A DNA stretch of 64,000 nt, taken from positions 1,054,001 to 1,118,000 of the forward strand of contig NC_092360.1 in NCBI RefSeq assembly GCF_030848805.1, in the 5' to 3' direction. Both the position numbers and the translations under genes were made by a program. This DNA comes from Temnothorax longispinosus (lineage: Eukaryota; Arthropoda; Insecta; Hymenoptera; Formicidae). Shown here one piece after another: positions 1 through 12,600 of the stretch. The notes under the pieces were generated by a model. The model had not been told where the DNA came from, did not search any database, and saw only the letters and a list, made by a program, of their open reading frames with translations. Each line of letters starts with the position of its first letter. The stretch's first letter is position 1.

Positions 1-1116
1 CGATATCATTTCGACATTTTATTTCTCACTGGGGCAGCTCGCTCTTTGGTGAAATGTTGTGTTAGTCATGGAGGTTACGGAGCTTGTGAAAAGTGCACCT
101 GTGTTGGTGAATATGTTGCTGATCGTGTAGTCTACACAAATCTGAATGCTCCATTGCGAACTGATCACTCGTTCATCACTCAGGAAGATCCACTTCATTA
201 TATAGGCCGTTCTATTCTAGAAAGAGTACATTCAGGAATGGTTTCCCACTTTAGATTAGATCCATTTCATTTAGTCTGGCATGGAGTCTTTAAACGATTA
301 TTGATGACATGGATGCAATGGAATGGACCATGGAAACTTAACAAGTTCTCCAGGAAAAATATTTCTAACAATTTAATTTTTTTTAAAGGATTTCTGTCCA
401 AGTGATTTTTGCAGACCACCGAGATCAATTAACGACTGGAAGATGTATAGAGGTATAGAAGAGAGGAGATTATGTCTTTATGATGGACTCCTAGTATTTC
501 GTGATAAATTGCAGGAAAACATTTACAAAAACTATCTCTTACTTCAGGCTACTCTATATATCCTCTCTAGCCCTTTGCATGTCAATGTACTTAATGACTT
601 TGCTAAGGAATTACTCAGAACTTTCATTCAGCATTGTATCAATTTATATGGGAGACGTTTTGTGGTGTATAATGTTCACTCACTCTGTCATTTGGCTCAA
701 GAATGTGCAGAACACGGACCTCTGGAAAATTTCAGCTCTTTTATATTTGAAAATCGTTTAAAATCAATCAAAAGTAGCCTAAAATCTGGATATAAACCAC
801 TGCAACAAGCTGCACGACGAGATTTGGAGCGAACCAGAACAGTAAAAATTGAATTGAAAACTAAAGAAAAGACTGTTCACCTTTCTTACAGACATGAAGA
901 TGCAGAAGAACAATTACCAGAAACATATTTTCAGTGTCTTTCTATTGATAGTGTAATTTTCCGGACTGGTATAAAGTATAAAGGCAAGTTTCAGAAATAG
1001 ATGACGAAAGACTTGTCGTGCCATGGCAGAACGTTTATGATAAGTGTTGGTTGATGCCTTTCAATGATAATTCTTTTTTACGTGTTCCTCTTCTTCACAC
1101 AATGCCATTGTTTTAA
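1..1116 (+). pseudogene. tnp2-like (CACTA/EnSpm-type) transposase relic, 5'-truncated, two frameshifts
   Basis: C-terminal part of a DNA transposase that would cut and join element ends. The frame is open from base 1, so the N-terminus lies outside the window. Visible: a knuckle-like stretch with CEKC (HGGYGACEKCTCVGEYV), then NAPLRTDHSF, then DPFHLVWHGVFKRLL, which corresponds to the D-x-x-HL-x-x-x-GV signature of tnp2 proteins, then PSDFCRPPRS and a DUF4218-like stretch (HSLCHLAQECAEHGPL...FE). The first segment (1 to about 391) is in frame 1 and the second (about 391-997) in frame 2; homology-like sequence runs straight across the AAAGGAT at about 391, so one extra base is the simplest break. 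A second one-base shift at about 997 restores frame 1, and recognisable C-terminal sequence (DDERLVVPWQNVYDKCW) continues to a TAA at 1114-1116. The two breaks compensate each other but leave a garbled middle frame. No GT-AG intron explains either break. A sequencing error is possible at each site. Confidence 0.8.
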
Positions 1117-1265
1117 TAATATTTAACATTTTTTTAGCTAGGGTATGTTTAACATTTGGAACGTAAAAATTTTACAATTAAAAACATTGTCATTGCCCAA
1201 AAAGTACAATTTGTGATACGAAAAAACATGGTTATTAAATTTTATTGTTTACCTTTTTATTTTGC

Positions 1266-2986
1266 AGTTTGTGGTCGTGAAGTTCTTATCTATCGATAAT
1301 GATGAAGATGAATATTACGAGGTAGCTCTCTCAAAGTGGCTTCAAGATTTAGATGAAAATATGATCGGGAGCATACTCTGGCCAGGAGATGATTCTACAG
1401 CAGGGACGTTAGTGCGAACTCAAGTAAATGCGCAATCAAATTGGTCCATTCATACAGTGGAAGTTAAAAGATATTATGGTAAGCAATTTTTCTTTGTATT
1501 CTTTTTACTTAAATCTTAGTAATAATATTTCTCTGCTACAGATACATATTTTCATGCACGAAAAGGATTGGCAGGAATAATAGAATATGCCTCAGCCTAT
1601 GAGACTGATACTGAAAAAGAAATGGGAAGAGGAAAAAGAAAGAAAAAAATGAAACCAATCGCATCTTCAGATGAGTCTGATAATGACCAGCATTTAGAAA
1701 ATCAATTTAAGAAAAAAAAGCCAAGCATTCCTTCACCACCAGCAATCCATGTTCCTGAAGCTTCTACCTCAGTTGATAAGACTTCTAGTCATAAGTACAA
1801 AAGATACGTTATTGAAGATTCCTCAAACATCAAAGAATCGAAAGTTGCAAGACATCTGGATGAACCTAGAGTTCCTTTAATAAGAGTTAGGACACCGTCC
1901 ACCATTAACAAGGGAGAAGTTAGTGGGAGTAAGACAAAGCACAATCCGAGGTACGAGCGTAGCCCACTTTCTTCCAAAGAAAAGTTAGATCCACCTATTC
2001 GTAATTCGTCAAATTTTGTTAGTGCAGGTATGTTAGGTATTCTTTTTGCATGTACACACGAACCCGCGCGCGCGCGCGCATACACACACAGACACATGCA
2101 CACACGCACACGCACAAGTTATAATAATCTATGTCATTTTATGTTCACATATTTTCAGATTTTCACGAACGTTTTATAAGATTAGAAGAAAAATTAGAAG
2201 ACATCAGTAGTAAGCTTGACGTTATTATTATGAACCAAGAGAACTTAAATAGAAGTCTGCTTCCGGAAAAGTCTGTCATCAATAGACCCTCAAATCTACC
2301 CTTTCTGCCTCTGAGTGACATAAAAAGCCTTGAAGAATTTGAGAAATTTTTATCCAAAGATGTAAATCTTTCAGCAGCAGTAAGTAATATTTTATTATGC
2401 TTATACAACTTGATATATTTTTATTATTTTATGGCTGCATTCTGGATATTCACTGCCAGTACTAAATTTATAGTTTACGTCACGTACACTATAGATTTTC
2501 AGTACTGGCAGTGAATATTGGAACGCCATCTATATCTCTGTAATATGTTTCATAAATACTGATTTTTTTTTGTTTGGTCCCTTTCTTGTAGTGCTACTAT
2601 TTGAAGAGTTTGCCTTTGGGAAATAATGAGAAAACTGCAACGTCAAAACTTATGACTCAACTGATGACCAATTCCTTAGCTGTACATTTTAATTTTGAGG
2701 GTCATAATCCTCAGAAAGCTATGAAAATTAAAAGGTCATTTAAACAGTTGAAACTTTGGGAATTATTTCAAGGTATTCTATCTTCTTTCAAGTATTCCGT
2801 CTCTCAAAGTTTTTAATTTATTATACATTATTAGGTAACTCAGAGATTCGCAGAATATTTATTTCTCTTTATTGTACTTTTAATCTAGGAGTGATGCTAC
2901 TAAAATTTCCGAACAGCGATTTATCAGAAGCTTTAAATGCAATCAGAAATTGGCTACGAAATGCTGCTTGGCGTAAACAAGATTAA
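1266..2986 (+). CDS. DUF4806-type protein, five exons, start codon not found
   Basis: Exons: 1266-1478, 1542-2027, 2159-2379, 2592-2772 and 2889-2986 (TAA). All introns are GT-AG and all phases join (1,1,0,1), giving about 399 codons with no stop. The N-terminal exon (FVVVKFLSIDNDEDEYYEVA... with ILWPG) resembles the start of insect DUF4806 proteins. Around residues 99-109 is a basic stretch, GRGKRKKKMK, a possible nuclear localisation signal, in a low-complexity Ser/Lys/Pro region. FIRLEEKLEDISSKLDVI (about 235-252) is a probable coiled coil. Residues about 275-395 fit DUF4806: FLPLSDIKSLEEFEKFL, YLKSLPLG, NSLAVHFNFEG, and a final NAIRNWLRNAAWRKQD. Molecular function is unknown for this family. 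No in-frame ATG occurs at the start of exon 1, and TTTGCAG precedes 1266, so a short upstream exon carrying the ATG is likely. It lies 150 bp downstream of the transposase relic in the same orientation and may be the element's second gene. Unlike the transposase, its frame is intact. Confidence 0.75.
2065..2118. repeat. Compound microsatellite (CG)n-(CA)n in an intron
   Basis: Run of CG dinucleotides followed by interrupted CA repeats, wholly inside the second intron (2028-2158) of the DUF4806-type gene. It creates reading-frame noise but does not touch the splice sites. Confidence 0.9.
2446..2518. mobile_element. 73-bp palindromic mini-element in intron 4
   Basis: Perfect 18-bp inverted arms (ATATTCACTGCCAGTACT at 2446-2463 and its complement at 2501-2518) enclose a 37-bp AT-rich core. 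If the outer TA dinucleotides are read as a target duplication, the element is TTCACTG...CAGTGAA flanked by TA, as in Tc1/mariner-type miniature elements. If the arms are read as CACTG...CAGTG it could instead be a CACTA-like relic. It lies in the intron 2380-2591 of the DUF4806-type gene. Confidence 0.6.
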
Positions 2987-3979
2987 AATGTAAAATTGTT
3001 TAGGATTTCCCTTTTATATGTAATTTTTGAAGCCTTATTATATTATTGGTGTTTCTTTTTCGCTTTATTTTATTGCACTAGAGTAGCTATTATATAGGAA
3101 GTTTGTCAGATTCAATTTTAAGTTTAAATATATAATGTACGTATATATGTGTATATTAACGTCGATATTAACATCTAGATATCGTCAAAATTCAAAAATC
3201 TGGACGTCTACATAAACGTCAAATTAGATCTCATTTAGAATGTTTATCCGACTTGCCATTTCTCCCTGGGAACAAGATAGTCACATTGAGTTTATGATTA
3301 TTAAATTTGTTTGCATTAAATCAACGCAAAGACTTCATATCATCAGTAATGCGTGTAGATCTATTGGCAATTTTATGCAATATCGTCGGTATGATCGTTA
3401 AATTATGCATTCGAAAAATTTTAGTGTCGCCGTATCTCGATTTTTTTTAATACTAAATATCACCGACGTGTTCCCTAAATATCACTGACGATTTCCCTTT
3501 CGTTGAATATGCACGAATGTCCCAGAGGAAGGCCTATCGAAATTGAGCGGATGAATATTCAATAATACAAACATAAAACTGTTCACGCAATCAGACAACA
3601 GTAAATACGTCATTTTGATCAGCTACTTTCTCGATCTCTGATTTTTTTATTACCATGTCACTGACACTTTGTGCAATCATGTGTAACTATAAATTTTTAC
3701 TTCATATCTCGAGTTTTGACAATGAGAATTTTATCTCTACGATGCGTTTCCTATCTTCTAAATAACTTCACAGCAAGCAACAGCTATAATATCCTCCTTA
3801 TTGTTTATATACACGAGCTTGTTTTGTAATTTTATATTTATAATATTCTTACAAGATCAATTAGTACCTTTATATTGATAAGACAAATATAAAAATAAAT
3901 AGCTAATTAAAAGTTCTGAGAATAAGAAAAAAAATTTTTTAATTTGTAAAGGTATATCCAAGAAACAAACATATTATGG
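2987..3979. other. AT-rich 3' flank, no gene seen
   Basis: No open frame with protein-like composition. It must include the 3' UTR of the DUF4806-type gene. I could not find a convincing CACTA-type right terminus here to close the putative element. Confidence 0.6.
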
Positions 3980-4107
3980 GTGTGATTCACTTGGCGCTGC
4001 AAACTGCAAACGCTCTTGGAAACATTTCATCCTTGTTGTTTATCAAATGTTAAACGAGGACAAAATAATGCTCTGAAGCGTTTGAAGCGTCTATAGTGGA
4101 TCGCACT
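3980..4107. repeat. Imperfect inverted repeat, candidate miniature element
   Basis: The left arm GTGTGATTCACTTGGCGC...AAACGCT and a right arm that reads, in complement, GTGCGATCCACTATAGACGC...AAACGCT are alike over about 30 bp. The middle is unrelated and no clear target duplication is seen. Superfamily not assigned. Confidence 0.4.
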
Positions 4108-7100
4108 ATATATTATTTATCAAAACAACAATAAGAAGAAAAATGAAAAGTATGAGTAATACAAATTTTCAGAGAAAGCGCATTTTTCTATATGGGGGTT
4201 CAGCAGAAAAATCGATAACGCACAGTAAATAAAAAAAGAAAAAAATCGAGAAGAGTCGGAAGTCAATGAGCGCCGTAGATCAAGCCAGCTTGAAGATAAG
4301 CTCTTTCGCCGACCGATTTAATTGGCATTACGGCCCTTCGCGTGGGTGGCAAACCACGTGCGTGCACGCATCTGCGAGACTGGATGCGCGATACCATCGA
4401 CGCGCACAGGACACAACGAGAAAGGAAAAAGGAAGGAAATTCCACTAGTCGTCCTCGAGTACCGGGTATTGGCTCGGATCTTTGGACTCGCGGGAACCCG
4501 CACGAAAGCTGCGCGCGCGCCCGCGCCGCGCCGGCGAGAGTGCTCCGCTACCGTTCCGCAGATGCAGCTGATAGGTACTGCGCTTCTCGCAATTTATGCC
4601 GTTGATGCGTGCGTGCGTTCACACACCTCGTTAACTTGCGATTATTTAACGCGTTATCTGTTGTAATGAGAAATTAGACGCGAAAATTACATCCCAAATT
4701 GGATGAAAATATGTCGACAATGGCAGAGAGGAGTGAGAAATGAGTTTTGCAATTCATGAATAAGTGATGTTGACTCATGTTATTCATGAAAAATCGAAAC
4801 GAACAATGAATGATGAGTAATCTTCGTAAATCATGTTTTTAATGCGCGTTGCTTTTATCGTGCATGTTCCAGGTGTACTTCTGCATTTTCATGATATAAC
4901 GTAAATTTTGCAGAGAAGATCATACTTCTATAAAAGAAGATATATTACGCTTCTATCAATTCAATATGTATGCATGCATATGCGAAATCAGCGAAATTGC
5001 TTCTAATGTAAAATAAACTGTTTTATCTACGATAACAGCTGATTGTCGATAAGAAACATTTTCTACATCATCGGCAACAGCCTTCCCAGAGATCTGGAAG
5101 CTTGATCAGAGCTGATCTAGGTGTCGCATGTTACCGAGGCGATATTTACTCTGTAAATGTGTATAATAATATTAAATATTAAATAAATAAAAATTAATAA
5201 TCATTTACAAAGAGAAAGGAAACAAGAAAGATATTCCTAGGTGTAAAATATATGTAAAGATAAAAATTAAAATGTAGAGATAAATATAAAAGTTTTTCAA
5301 TAATACGTTATACTTATTCTAAGTTTCTCAAATATTCTTTTTAATATTCTTGAAATATCTTAGATTATCTCGAAAAAATGCACACATTTTCATAAATTCC
5401 GTACACATTTATGAACATTTTATTACATTTTTTCGTGTCTGTTTTCCTTAAAAACAATCATATAAGAAAACTAGAGAAAGAAAATTACATTTCACTTAAA
5501 TTTAATCGAAAAATATTGGTAGAGTCTATGTCAAAATAAAGCTCGTCATTTCTCTATGATGAAATGATCGGATTTTACGATTATCACTCTCACGAAAATA
5601 TTTTTCGACTCGATTAAACGTGCCTATCTCGTCCCACAATTCACCCATGATGCGACGTGATGGCAGGATATGGATATTCTTTTTTTTTCTCGTAATATTT
5701 TCCATGCTCGACCACCGGACTGGTCGGTCAATCCACATTTTCAATGGGTTTTCGATGGGATTTTACGGCGGCCAAAGCGAGCGTCGCATTCCAAAGCCGA
5801 TCGATCAATAAATAAAAAAAATAGCAAGCCGCGTTAGCTAGAGAAGTCAGTGGATAAAAAATGGTAAAAGCAAGTGTAGCGGAAGAAGTGACCATTCAAG
5901 AGAAGCAATAAAACCCCGCCAAGCAATTATTATTTTCGTTTTCAGAACTATATCTACCTATATATGAACCTCATACATACATGTGTAGTAGTTTAAATCA
6001 AAATTTAAGTAATTCACGCATAATTATTTTTTAATTTTTTTATATTCAAAGCGATTATTCTGACCTAATTAACTTAATTGTTTCCTTTTTTTCAAAATAT
6101 TTTAATACATTTATATATTATTGGCCAGACCATTTTATAATTAATATACTCGAGTACTTTTACATAACTTTTGAATAAACAAATTAAATTTCAATTAGAC
6201 AAAAGCTATTTTATAGCAAGGCCGTTGTATTCTTTTCTAGTAATTTTTTACTTTATATAATATATATGTATATACACACATAAATTAGTTCATATATTTA
6301 TACACATACAATTACACATATAACTATTTTAAAATATAAAATGTAATATTTTACGATCGCAAGCTCTTTTCGAATCATGTCTTCCATTTGCCATCCATTC
6401 CATTCAAAATCGCGCGCGTCAGTTCTCATTGGTTCTTTCGAAATATGCGAGAGCTGATTTCATTCCGTTCCTGAAGAGACAGGAGAGAGGATATTTAAAT
6501 CTGCTCTCTCGAAATACGTTTATGCCAGCCGTCCGATTCTCGCGGAACAGAGTAGCGAGATTGAGTGTCGGCGGAGGCATCCTTGACTGACAGCAAATAC
6601 GAAGGGTGAAAAGGATCGCGCGAAAGGTTAGGGAAGAAAGACGGAGCCGCATGTGCCGAGGCAGCTTGTTTAAGGACGCTCGTGTCTTATCGATCGTTGA
6701 ACTCCGCAGATAGCCAAAACTTGCTTCTCGCTGTGATTGCAGTCCTGACATTTCCCGTTACCATATTCCCCTTATCTTCAAACTAATATCGCAACAATTT
6801 ACATATCTTGTAACGCAACTTCCGAGACTGCTAGGCGGACAAAGATAATGCGATATATTTTGAGCACGCGATTGCATTCAAATACGCCCGCAATCTCTCA
6901 AGATAACTACTTCGTGGGAATTTGATGTACAAATACAAGGATATTGAATATACAATTAAGCAAAATAGGTTTCTTCCATATAACGATATACTCGTGTTTG
7001 TTTGTGTAATTTACATCACATAATTTATATAGGCTTTTTGTTATCAATTTTCAAAAATCAGTTTGCCAGACTCTAAAGTGTTTTTTGAATATCTCAAGTA

Positions 7101-9439
7101 GAAATTAATCTAACATAAGAAATGAATATTTAAAGCAGATAAAATGATGAATACATTAAATCTCAAATTGTTAGGAAAAATTTGTTTTCACACACCACAT
7201 ATTCGGTATCAGACTTATATACGCAATTATTTAACAAAGGTTTTGTGTCTGTCACAAACAATTTCTTTCGTTCGTAAAAGAAAGCTTTGAGAGCGAAAAG
7301 GGAACCGCTGGAGAGAGAGTTTCCTCGCAAATGTACATATAAGATATATCGTTGGTTGATCAAAGGATGTCCTATGTGCAACATATCGAACGCTTCTTCC
7401 TTGCTTAATCACAAAGGTTCCATCCGAGATCCAAGCGCATATACATGTCGACATACATAGATAAATCTTATGTGCCATCTGGAGTGTACATTAGATACGC
7501 GGTACGCCTTTTATCGTTTTCAGATTTGGTAAAGGATATCACTTAACACGTTTGCTCTCACCGTTTGTGACTATCTTTTGAGAATTTAATCTACTATTAT
7601 ATATAAAATTTTATCACAAAATATTATCACAAAAATCGAAATGTTCTACACATGTGATGCGTGTTAATGAAACTTAAGCAAAATAATTTTGTCCAAATAA
7701 TTACTAATATGTGATCAAAGAAATATATCATGTTTAGAAATAATTATATTTCGGAAAAAATCAATAAGTCTGATAAATTCAAACAACTTAAATATATCGA
7801 TTAGTTGATAACATCAACCGTGAAAATTTATCATCACAAACCAACGTTTCATGAATTTTTATTTAAAAAAGAGTAATAAATTGATACAAAATAAAATCAT
7901 ATTATTGCAAATTTCAAAACACTACATTTTATATTACAAAATATATAAAATATTCTTTTAAAATTTTAAACAAAAGTAAGTATCAAAATAAATGCTACAT
8001 CAATTTCAGTAAACCTTCAAGCATGTGCTCGATATCGGGGTCAAAGTTGACACAATATCTATACTGTCTTTTATTTTATGTGTCAACTCTTTGTTGAACT
8101 CGGCCGTTCACCCAGTAATCACACAACAAAATGGACGTGTTCCTAAACACAGCTTGGAAAAAGCTTGGGAAAGAAAGCGAGGCGGTATACTTTATGGAAT
8201 CGTGCACTTTATCGGTTCTCTTCCTCTGTGTTTAATACTTGCTCAGATGAGAATCGAAGTTAATGGAAGGGCTGCCGCTGTCGCGACAATACCTCAAAAG
8301 CGCAGCGAAAGGGGACTATCGTGCAAGGCGTATAACCCCCTTTTAATCACGGGAACGACGACAGGGCGATGAAAAATTCAGGTCGCTTCGAAGGGAATTC
8401 GTGCTCCGGTGGCTGCAAAGGTGATGGCGGCTCGACGGGCAGGGAGTGAGATGATGATTGTGACGGAGAGTGCAAACGTGATATTAAAACGTCAGCTCGC
8501 ACGGGGCCTAAACTGTCGAGTGCGTTTCGCATACGATAATGCAACGGGATCGAATCACCCTTGTTGCTCTCCGATCCCGCGATCGCACTAGATATCTCTA
8601 CCCTCGCGCTGTGTTCGACACTGTTTTCGGTATATATGTGCGTGCGGAATGTCGAGAATATTTCACTGCAAAATTTTGACGCGCGACAAGGGATCTGCAC
8701 TGTCGAATATATGGAAATGCGTGACATGTGTTTCTCATTCGCGGAAAGTTTATTAAATTATTTCGTCGCACTCTCCTGCAGCTTTGCGTGGCAGTGATGA
8801 ATATTGATGAAAATGATACTTTCAACGTATTATATATAATATTCAAGCGAAATGTATATGCAGAATCTCTTTATAGAAAGCGCAGAATTGTTCGTTAGTT
8901 CAATCCTTGGAATTTTATTATTTTTATATAAAATATTCTTCTGGTAGAAATTTACATTAAAGTTTCTTCATAAAATAATATAATTTAAAAAGTCTGAGTG
9001 AAAACGGCATATATCGCATTTCTGTATAAATGCTTTGTAAACTTTTTATAGTTTAGCTATTTTTAGATAATACGACAAAAATATTGTTTACAAATGTAAC
9101 ATGCTTATGTGTGACGTGTGTATTATTCTTTCCTACCTATAACTATAAATAAAATTCGCATAACTAGATCATGTCGATAACTAATAGTTATGTATACTAG
9201 CTATTTATTTTTACATGCTAAAATTGTTAAATGCTGTCGGCATCAATGATTAAATGGCATATCATAATAATAGAACACAAAAATTAGGAAAAATGTAAAT
9301 ACTACAAGAGAGAGAGGGAGGGGAGATTCATTCAAAATCTTATCCAAAACCGTAAAAGTAAAGAATTTTTAAAGACAATCTTCAATCTTTCAATAATATT
9401 TTGATATGCAACTGGAAATAATATTCTAACGTGTGCGCC
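4108..9439. other. Non-coding stretch, no gene recognised
   Basis: Mostly AT-rich. A GC/CpG-rich patch at about 4260-4620 and others at 6400-6750 and 8240-8720 leave 60-126 codon frames open on both strands, with Arg/Ala/Ser-rich translations typical of chance frames. No paired splice sites or known domains were seen. Confidence 0.6.
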
Positions 9440-9649
9440 CACGGAAAAAAATGATGTTATATCAACAGCATCGGTGTTGAGATAAAATTTATTGATGCAA
9501 CACATTAATATTAATGAACAAAAAACATGAGATAATTGTTTTAATAATTTAAATATTTGGTTCAATAATATCCAATTGAATTCACTATTTATGCTTGTGG
9601 CTGCCCGTGACGTCGACGTTTAATTGAAGCAACTTCATTTTTTTCCGTG
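9440..9649. mobile_element. 210-bp miniature inverted-repeat element
   Basis: Perfect 15-bp terminal repeats: CACGGAAAAAAATGA at 9440-9454 and its complement at 9635-9649. The interior is AT-rich and non-coding. GTGCGC-like sequence lies on both sides of the ends, but a clean target duplication cannot be fixed. The CAC-GG/AG-plus-A-tract end resembles the ends at 34945/38907 and 54570/54831. Confidence 0.6.
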
Positions 9650-12600
9650 CGCAATATGCAAAAGGTGTGCAAAAGTGACGTTTGCTTAAACTTCTTCAGC
9701 CCGCGAGCTCATCTTCGCCTTCCGACGAAGGATTTTACGGAAATTTTGCGGATCCACCTATTATACCCTGGTATCAACTGTCATTAATTGATGTTTACTT
9801 AGTAACGGGGGAATTGTGTATACCTAACGAAGCCACGTTTGAGGAACGAAAATGAAGTTTGTGAAAGGCAGCTTGAATGGTATGTCGAAATTTAGAGTGA
9901 AATTATGACGAATAATTAATTCGACTCCATTCGGCTTATATTATCATTTCGAGAGCCCCGATGAATTAATCATCATCCTAAAATAACATCACAATGGACT
10001 TTGAAATAACATCGTGAATAATGTCGCTCTCACGAATATTAAGCTGAAATACAGCCGGACAATTTTGAATGTTAAACGTCGCATTGATTAAGCTAAACAC
10101 AGGATTACATTTTCAGTCATAACCTAATTCCGAAGATTATAGCGATTCGAAAAGATCGATAGAAATTTTCATGAAAAGATTAATAGACATTTTTTGTCAT
10201 TCTATAATCTATCTATACTCAAATTTGTGATAACTTTGGAAAGTCTTCCTTCAACGTTGTTTTCTTAAAATCATTTTATGTATAAATTTTCTAATCTAAA
10301 GTCTAAAAACCAACATAAATGTGGAATGCATTTAATAGTGATGGTAACGTAACTTAAAATGATTGAGCAACGTACGTTGGTAGACATCTGGAACCAGTCA
10401 TCAGATTAAGAAAATTTTGCGATCCGTCTACATCAGTCTTCGTGGTCGATGTTTTTAGCTATGACGAATGGGCATCCTTATTTCAGACAAGACAGTAGCA
10501 ACAAGATCGATGTTCCTACTCGATTTAACATCTTACGAGATAAAAACAATTTACAAAGAGTTTTGAAGCTTATACTGACAATGACATGAGACATGTGACA
10601 TTTTCTGTGAAAATAAATATTTCACATTATAGAGAATTTAAACATAAACTGCTAATAGATAAAACAGCAAAAATATCATTATATCAGAAAGAGAAAAGTG
10701 TTTAAAAAATATATATATATATTCTTTAATAAACGATATTATTACTATTATTAATTATGTAAACGGGATTCCCTTTAGTAGACAAGATAACATAATATTG
10801 GTATTGATAACAATATTCTATTAGACAAATCAATAATTAATTTGAAATCAACAGTTAGATATGTCGAAAACCACTTTCGCTCAAAATTTGTATGCAAAGC
10901 AAAGGTGATTTAAGCGATCGACGACTCGAGGGATGCACCTTTGGCGCGAGAGTTGGTTTTCGCTTCGCCCCAGTTGGTCGCGATATTTTCCGCGCCAAGC
11001 GTCAGTGTATACGCGAGAGGAGCGTACCTGACGCGCATCCGTCGACGGCGCTGAAAAGGCCCAGATTCGGTGATCCGTCTTAATCGGATGCCGACGTTCC
11101 CGGATGTGACGGAACGATGAGCAAACGCCGTTGCCGCGCGCTGCGGCGCGCGGCCTGGTTGCCGTCGCGGCGCTCACATCGGTCGTCGTGGTAGCTACCC
11201 TTCGTCCTCCCGCCTCAGCATCCCGGCATCCCTTTTAGTCTTAGCCGCCGGCTATACATAAACTATACAACCCCCATGGTAGCGACAAGCAACGACCCCG
11301 ACTCGTGTGTCTCGCCTGTATGCGCCGCGGGGGCCGCCTGTCCCGCGCGCCTGCTCGTTCGGGCATGAAAATTCCGCACCCCTCGTTGCACAGAATCATC
11401 CCGCAATCCATCGATCGAGCCGGCCCATCGTTCCGCTTTCGTTGGACCGCGAGAACGTCGAGGGAGAGAAAAAAAAAAGAGGAAAACGAGAGAAACACGA
11501 AGACACGCGCGAGGTCGACGATGTCCGGGTCGCGCGAAGAAACTATAAGCGACGCGCGCGGCTCTCTTTCTCGCGTAAACTTTAGGTAAAAAAAATGAAA
11601 TCGCACGCTGCGACCCCGGGATGCGCGAATAATAAAAGGTTAATAACCTTCGTCGGAAGGGCAATTGATTTTGCGTAGCCAAGCGTGATCTTGTTTAACA
11701 TTCGTTTTCAATTCTTTGCGGATAATAGGTACCTAACGATAGATGTTTAAGAGCCAATCTTGACTTTTGACATTTAAGTATAAATAGAGTGAGATATTTA
11801 AAGTTTGAACTTTCTTCTTTTTCTTATTTTCCTTATGTTTTATGCAAATTTTTTTACGCAAATATCTTGATCACTCTCTTGTGAAGATTTCAATATTTGA
11901 AAATGTAATATTTTTTAACTTAATAATTTCTCTATATATGAGGAATACATGTCTTAAGTTTGTTGATCGAGAACGCCGCGAGCGGAGTAAATTTCGGCAA
12001 GAAATAATTGCATTATTTAGGTGCTCTACCGCACATGCTCTCTAATAGAACGATCGTTAGTGGGCGCATTAGCGATCGGGGCGACCGTAAATTCGAAGGG
12101 CCGTGTCGCGAACAATGGCGGAACAATTTCGTAACAAACTACAGGCGAAGGTTTCGAGAATGTGTATGCCAAAACTCTCGTAATAGTGGGAGAGAGCCGA
12201 CAGCGACAAAACGCATTCCAATTGATATATGATGCATTACGTACCCCAACTTGTTGGAATTATCTCCCTTTCTCTGTAATTTCGACATCCTATTTGCAAA
12301 TTAAGACATAAATTATAGAAATACCTCGAGAAATACCGAAACTGCAAAAACTTCGAAACAAAACACACAATGAGGAAATTTACCACTTTTTCTTCCATTC
12401 TATAAATAATAATGAATGAAGAATGCGTCCATAAGAGCCTTAATTGTTCTAAAAAATTGAAATAATAATAAAAATTAATATGAGTAATAGATGAAACCAA
12501 AATAAAAAACAAAATAACAAATATAATAATAATCCATAGAATATAACAAATAATAAATTTACACGGCAGATGGATTATTTCTTTCTAAAAGAATTCGTTC

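Noticed and set aside
388..400. Intron to explain the frame change in the transposase
   Set aside because: No usable GT donor precedes the T-rich tract at a plausible distance and phase; a single extra base fits better.
8540..8580. tRNA-like B-box (ATTCGATCCC on the minus strand)
   Set aside because: The flanking T-stem does not pair and no A-box or acceptor stem fits.
11241..11682. Overlapping 92-139 codon frames on both strands as exons
   Set aside because: High GC and CpG content keeps stops rare; translations are Arg/Ser/Ala-rich on both strands with no known domain or matched splice sites.
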